Source: an uncultured Oscillibacter sp.
Lineage (GTDB): Bacteria > Bacillota > Clostridia > Oscillospirales > Oscillospiraceae
Direction: 5' to 3'
DNA length: 55,721 nucleotides
Assembly: GCF_900544955.1 (NCBI RefSeq)
Contig: NZ_UQXD01000011.1
Span: 1 to 55,721 of the forward strand
In this document: piece by piece, positions 50,310-55,721 of the stretch
How positions within the stretch are numbered: the stretch's first letter is position 1
Layout of the letters: each line of letters starts with the position of its first letter
Notes under the pieces: model-generated
Told to the model about the DNA's origin: nothing
The model's database searches: none
The model's input: the letters and a program-made list of their open reading frames with translations, nothing else
Program-made: the position numbers and the translations under genes

Positions 50310-51080
50310 TCAGTTCAGGCGCTGGCGCACCGCCTCATACAGCAGAATCGCCGCCGCGGCGGAGGCGTTCAGGGAATTCAGCTTCCCCCGCATGGGGATG
50401 CTGACCAGAAAATCGCAGTTCTCCATGGCCAGGCGGGTCATACCGTCCCCCTCGCTGCCGATGACGATGGCCGCAGGCCCCTTCAAATCCGCGTCGTACA
50501 GCCCGGTGGTGCCCCCCGCCGCCGTGCCGAACACCCAGACGCCCTGCTTTTTCAGGTCCTTCAGCAGCGCGGGGATGTTGGGTACCCGGGCCACGGGCAC
50601 GTGGGCCACGGCGCCGGCGGAGGTCTTGGCCACCACGGCGGTGAGCCCGGCGCTGCGGCGCTTGGGAATCACCACGCCGTGGGCCCCGGCGCACTCGGCG
50701 GTGCGGATGACGGCCCCCAGGTTGTGGGGGTCGGAGATCTCGTCGCACACCACGATGAGGGGCTGCTCCCCCCGGTCCGCCGCCGCCTGGAGAATCTGCT
50801 CCACGCTGACGTACTCCCGCACCGCCGCCAGGGCGATGACCCCCTGATGGGCGTGGGTCCGGCTCATGGCGTCCAGCTTCCGCCGGTCCGCCTCCACCAC
50901 CACCACGCCCGCCGCCCGGGCCTTGGAGGCGATGTGGCCCAGGGTTTTGTCCGTCTCCCCCTTCTGGAGGTAAATCTTGTCGATGGTCTCCCCCGCCCGC
51001 AGGGCCTCGATGACGGCGTTGCGGCCCTCGATGATGCCGTCGGCCCCGGCGGTGAGGCCGTCCTTCTTCTGTTCGTCCAT
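50310..51080 (-). CDS. rlmB: 23S rRNA 2'-O-methyltransferase RlmB (TrmH/SpoU family)
   Basis: SAM-dependent methyltransferase acting on the 23S rRNA G2251 ribose in E. coli. The 256-residue product has an N-terminal L30e-like substrate-binding domain (GRNAVIEALRAG) and the alpha/beta-knot SpoU domain: DEISDPHNLGAVIRTAECAG, IVIGSEGDGM and the C-terminal SLNASAAAAILLYE. Start ATG at 51080 follows GAGGGAGA. It is likely co-transcribed with the P-type ATPase-like gene. Confidence 0.93.
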   Translation of the reverse strand: MDEQKKDGLTAGADGIIEGRNAVIEALRAGETIDKIYLQKGETDKTLGHIASKARAAGVVVVEADRRKLDAMSRTHAHQGVIALAAVREYVSVEQILQAAADRGEQPLIVVCDEISDPHNLGAVIRTAECAGAHGVVIPKRRSAGLTAVVAKTSAGAVAHVPVARVPNIPALLKDLKKQGVWVFGTAAGGTTGLYDADLKGPAAIVIGSEGDGMTRLAMENCDFLVSIPMRGKLNSLNASAAAAILLYEAVRQRLN

Positions 51081-51121
51081 AGCGTCTCCCTCAAGCGAAG
51101 ATTTTGTCACATTCAGATGGT

Positions 51122-51130
51122 AGTATATCA
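51122..51130 (-). promoter_or_regulatory. Extended -10 promoter of rlmB
   Basis: Minus-strand TGATATACT (TGn plus TATACT); the -35 region is weak, as is usual for extended -10 promoters. Confidence 0.55.
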
Positions 51131-51193
51131 TACAAGCCGGGTACAATAAAGTGTGAATTTACAGAAACTTCATGAAAAAAAACGCCCTTGTCC

Positions 51194-51222
51194 TTGTGGC
51201 CGCGCCGCTTGTGTGGTATACT
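51194..51222 (+). promoter_or_regulatory. Sigma-A type promoter of ftsH
   Basis: -35 TTGTGG (51194-51199), 17-base spacer, -10 TATACT (51217-51222); divergent from the rlmB promoter about 70 bases away. Confidence 0.7.
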
Positions 51223-51295
51223 GCGTTATAATTTTGGTGCGCTGCGCACAACGATTATGAAGGATTGGTTTTCCCCGAAAGGAGCTTCCGGATAC

Positions 51296-53488
<2,193 letters not shown>

Positions 53489-53585
53489 TCCCGCTCCGCG
53501 GCGCCGCGCAGTTGTCTGCGGCGCCGCGGTTTTTTCCTCTCCGGCGGCGCGGGCCCCGGAATCCATTGAAAAGGAGGTGCCGTCC

Positions 53586-54416
53586 GTGGCCATTCGGGAC
53601 GACCAGCGGCCCACTCTGGCCTCCTGGCCCAGGTGCATCCAGGCCTGGGAGGAGCTGCCCCCGCCTTTCCGCCCGGCACTGGAGGCCTGGGCGGCCCAGG
53701 GCCTGCCGCCACAGCACGTCATCCACATCCCCCGGGTCCACCAGTACGCCGGCGGGCCGGAGTACGCCGCCGCCTGGTGGGGGGACGCCGTCTCGCTCCA
53801 GACCCTCCGGCAGGGCCGCCTGACCGGGCGGGAGATCCGCCCGGGGGAGACGGTGCAGCTGCGCTACCAGGTCCGCCTGCTGTGCTGCGACGTCACCGCT
53901 TTCCTGCGGGACGGCAGCCAGGTGTCCTTCTCCTACAACAAGACCCGGGAGGACCAGCTCCTCCCCCTGCTGAACCTGCTGCTGGGCAGCCCGCCGGACT
54001 TCCGTCCCGCCGCAGACCATCCGGAGACGCCGGAGTGGGCCCAGCTCCGCCGGGACAGCTACGCCATGTATTTCACCTCCCTGCTGTGCTGCCGGTACGG
54101 CGGCCCGCCCCGGGCCCACCTGTGGTTCCGGGGCCGGGAGCGGAGCCTGGTCTACTTCCTGCGGAAGATGCCCCAGCCGGAGTACTTTCTAGCCGCCGCG
54201 GACCGGGGGCTGGTGGTGCTGTCCACCGATTTCTACGGCACCCGGGCCGTCTACCTCCCCTGGGAGGAGGTCCGCATCGCCCCGCCCGCCGACGGGGACG
54301 CCGTTCTCTCCATCACCTCCGCCCACGGCGAGGGGCTGTCCCTCCCCCTGCTGCCGGGCCAGGCCGCCCAGGTGCGGGTCTTCCTCCAGGCCGCCCGGGA
54401 GGCGGTCCCCTGCTGA
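53586..54416 (+). CDS. Conserved-looking protein of unknown function
   Basis: I do not recognise this 276-residue protein. It has no signal peptide or transmembrane helix. The N-terminal half reads as an alpha/beta domain (HVIHIPRVHQY, ETVQLRYQVRLLCCDVTAFLRDG), and the C-terminal third has a beta-rich stretch resembling a small PH-like fold (DRGLVVLSTDFYGTRAVYLPWEEV, here split at 20 residues in reading). The GTG start at 53586 is chosen because AAAGGAGGTG lies seven bases before it. It lies 97 bases after ftsH and ends in a strong hairpin. Confidence 0.75.
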   Translation: MAIRDDQRPTLASWPRCIQAWEELPPPFRPALEAWAAQGLPPQHVIHIPRVHQYAGGPEYAAAWWGDAVSLQTLRQGRLTGREIRPGETVQLRYQVRLLCCDVTAFLRDGSQVSFSYNKTREDQLLPLLNLLLGSPPDFRPAADHPETPEWAQLRRDSYAMYFTSLLCCRYGGPPRAHLWFRGRERSLVYFLRKMPQPEYFLAAADRGLVVLSTDFYGTRAVYLPWEEVRIAPPADGDAVLSITSAHGEGLSLPLLPGQAAQVRVFLQAAREAVPC

Positions 54417-54417
54417 C

Positions 54418-54454
54418 AAGCGGTCCGGCGCACCCAAGGTGCGCCGGACCGCTT
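54418..54454. terminator. Bidirectional terminator
   Basis: 17-bp perfect stem with CAA loop, flanked by AA and TT(C), between the unknown gene and the convergent Cys-rich gene. Confidence 0.8.
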
Positions 54455-54636
54455 TCATGTCTCCCGCCGGGGCTGAAACCGGGCACAGCCCGCCTCCGCC
54501 CGCGGGGCTTGCGCCGCGGAAAGACGCAGTGCCCGTACGAGAGGGGCGCGTACCGCCTGCCGCAGCAGACGAAGTGCCGGCGGAAGTGAGCGCAGGCACC
54601 GCACACCGCCGTCTCCTGCCTGGGATACCCTGTCAT
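54455..54636 (-). pseudogene. Small Cys-rich protein gene with a one-base frameshift
   Basis: From ATG at 54636 (after GAGGAAGG) the frame reads a Cys-rich peptide with VCGACAHF, VCCGRRYAPLSYGHC and PRRKPR. One missing base at about 54493-54505 separates it from GCARFQPRRET and a TGA at 54455-54457 in the next frame. With one base added the product would be 60 residues with six or seven Cys, a plausible small zinc-binding protein. As printed, the frame instead runs on into the neighbouring gene's antisense strand. Confidence 0.6.
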
Positions 54637-54679
54637 GGGACGCACCTTCCTCTCGTCATAGTCCTTTCACGACTAAAAC

Positions 54680-54704
54680 ACAATAGTCGCACAGGGACTA
54701 TTGT
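54680..54704 (+). promoter_or_regulatory. Operator-like inverted repeat upstream of mini-XRE gene
   Basis: ACAATAGTC (54680-54688) and GACTATTGT (54696-54704) with a 7-base spacer, 22 bases before the ATG. Possibly the XRE protein's own operator. Confidence 0.55.
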
Positions 54705-54726
54705 ATGATGATGCAGGGTGATTTTT

Positions 54727-54930
54727 ATGCTGTTTCCGCGTATCCGCGATCTGCGGGAGGACCGGGATTGGACCCAAGCGCATGTGGCAAACCTCCTGGG
54801 CGTGCGCCAGACCACCTACTCCAAATACGAGCTGGGTAAAATCCTGGTTCCCATCGACATGCTCATCAAGCTGGCGGACCTGTATCACGTGAGCCTGGAC
54901 TACCTGGCGGGCCGGTCCGACCGGCCCTGA
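54727..54930 (+). CDS. Mini XRE-family helix-turn-helix protein
   Basis: A 67-residue single-HTH regulator: IRDLREDRDWTQAHVANLLG as helices 1-2, then VRQTTYSKYELG as recognition helix, and IDMLIKLADLYHVSLDYLAG closing the fold. This is the common short HTH_3 family of clostridia, often with toxin-free, phage-free contexts. AGGGTGA precedes ATG at 54727; an upstream GTG (54718) overlaps that RBS. A broken copy follows 14 bases downstream. Confidence 0.85.
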   Translation: MLFPRIRDLREDRDWTQAHVANLLGVRQTTYSKYELGKILVPIDMLIKLADLYHVSLDYLAGRSDRP

Positions 54931-54944
54931 CGGAGGACGATTCG

Positions 54945-55147
54945 ATGTACGTTCAACGAATCCGGGACCTTCGGGAGGACCGGGACAAAAAACAGCAGGA
55001 AATCGCCAATACCTGGGTGTGACCCCAAGCACGTATTCCGAATACGAGGGCGGCACCATCAATATCCCCATCGACATACTCATCAAACTGGCGGATTTGT
55101 ACCGCGTGAGCCCGGACTACCCGATGGGCCGGTCGGACCGGCCCTGA
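54945..55147 (+). pseudogene. Second mini-XRE copy, broken by a one-base deletion
   Basis: The sequence from ATG 54945 (RBS GGAGG) reads IRDLREDRDKKQQEIANT, then a premature stop; in the next frame it continues TPSTYSEYEGG, IDILIKLADLYRVS and GRSDRP, ending at TGA 55145-55147. The span is 203 bases, one fewer than the intact 204-base neighbour, and one C more in ACCTGGG (55011-55017) would restore the gene. It is a tandem duplicate of the gene before it, real decay or a sequence error. Confidence 0.8.
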
Positions 55148-55180
55148 TGAAGATCAGACAACAAAAGGAGACTGCACACT

Positions 55181-55699
55181 ATGATTCGACCTGCCGCTTT
55201 GGCGGATCTGCCCGCCGTCGCCGCCATTTACGACGCCATTTTGGACCAGGAGGCGCAGGGCCCCGTGTACACCAACTGGCAGCGGGGCAAATACCCCACG
55301 GAGGCCACCGCCCGGGAGGCGCTGGAGGCCGGGACGCTGTACGTGGGCGAGGAGGCCGGCGCCCTCTGGGGCGTGGTGAACCTGAACGGCCTCCAGCTCC
55401 CGGAGTACGGCGCCATCCCCTGGTCCATCCCGGCGCAGACGGAGCAGGTGGGCGTCATCCACACCCTCTGCATCCACCCGGCCTGGTCCGGCCGGGGCCT
55501 GGCCCGCCGGATGGCGGCCTTCTGCGAGGAGGAGGCCCGCCGCCAGGGGCGGACCGTCATCCGCCTGGACACCTGGGAGGGCAACCTCCCCGCCAACCGG
55601 CTCTACCCCTCCCTGGGCTACCGCTTCGCCGGGGCCACGGAGTTCTTTTTCCAGGGCTTCATCCGGGAGACTCTGAACTGCTACGAAAAGGCGCTGTAA
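55181..55699 (+). CDS. GNAT-family N-acetyltransferase
   Basis: A 172-residue single-domain GNAT: MIRPAALADLPAVAAIYD at the N-terminus, VIHTLCIHPAWSGRGLARRM as the beta4/acetyl-CoA pyrophosphate loop region (Q/RxxGxG/A-type, here SGRGLA), and LYPSLGYRFAG near the C-terminus. Substrate unknown; related proteins acetylate small amines or peptides. RBS AAAGGAG precedes ATG by 11 bases. It has no obvious partner gene in the window. Confidence 0.9.
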   Translation: MIRPAALADLPAVAAIYDAILDQEAQGPVYTNWQRGKYPTEATAREALEAGTLYVGEEAGALWGVVNLNGLQLPEYGAIPWSIPAQTEQVGVIHTLCIHPAWSGRGLARRMAAFCEEEARRQGRTVIRLDTWEGNLPANRLYPSLGYRFAGATEFFFQGFIRETLNCYEKAL

Positions 55700-55721
55700 C
55701 CGGGACGCGGCAGGGAGCACA

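Overview
The window is a GC-rich (roughly two-thirds G+C) chromosome segment from an anaerobic, endospore-forming Firmicute. The mixture of sporulation genes (spoVAD, spoVAE, yqfC, yqfD, a ylbJ-like gene), a FabK-type fatty acid synthesis operon, reverse rubrerythrin, and SLH-bearing secreted proteases on a GC-rich background fits the Oscillospiraceae (Flavonifractor/Lawsonibacter/Oscillibacter-like gut clostridia). That placement is inference from gene content; no rRNA gene is present to confirm it.

Layout. (1) 1-10235, plus strand: a compact fatty-acid operon accB(partial)-accC-accD-accA-fabH-fabK-(second FabK-like flavoprotein)-fabD-fabG-fabF-fabZ-MarR regulator, mostly with ATGA-type overlaps, closed by a 20-bp hairpin. 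(2) 10317-16582: gluQRS (minus) behind a strongly folded leader of about 200 nt, a zinc-ribbon protein, a CDF metal transporter, spoVAD and spoVAE each behind the same forespore-promoter-like motif, and a polysaccharide-deacetylase lipoprotein. (3) 16899-22263: a secreted M3 peptidase with C-terminal SLH-like repeats, a DUF2156-GNAT fusion, a decayed stretch and a sugar O-acetyltransferase. (4) 22358-30421, minus strand: an MreB/Mbl homologue, comF, a small XRE regulator with two matching operator-like inverted repeats, recD2, a small membrane protein, ybeY, phoH, yqfD and yqfC, with the ylbJ-like gene divergent. (5) 31852-40407, minus: an AEC transporter and a nucleoside-salvage locus (BMP lipoprotein, ABC ATPase, two permeases, deoD, deoC, an MBL-fold hydrolase). 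(6) 40559-47900: SLH/trypsin-like protease, HAD phosphatase, a broken SLOG-like gene, tandem mini-XRE genes, a solitary type IV pilin-like gene, reverse rubrerythrin and an EF-G-like GTPase lacking the usual switch-II histidine. (7) 48169-55699: a large membrane protein that looks like a catalytically dead P-type ATPase, rlmB, ftsH, an unknown gene, a broken small Cys-rich gene, a second tandem mini-XRE pair and a GNAT.

How it works together: region 1 makes malonyl-CoA and runs the type II elongation cycle; acpP is not in the window. Region 5 imports nucleosides, phosphorolyses them (DeoD) and cleaves deoxyribose-5-phosphate (DeoC). Regions 2 and 4 carry late sporulation functions.

The most interesting items are the degenerate P-type ATPase-like protein with its Pro/Glu-rich cytoplasmic head (48169-50292), the folded gluQRS leader, the matched promoter motifs before spoVAD and spoVAE, the paired GGACC-N6-GGTCC sites at the XRE gene, and four genes each broken by exactly one missing base, which may be either decay or sequence error.
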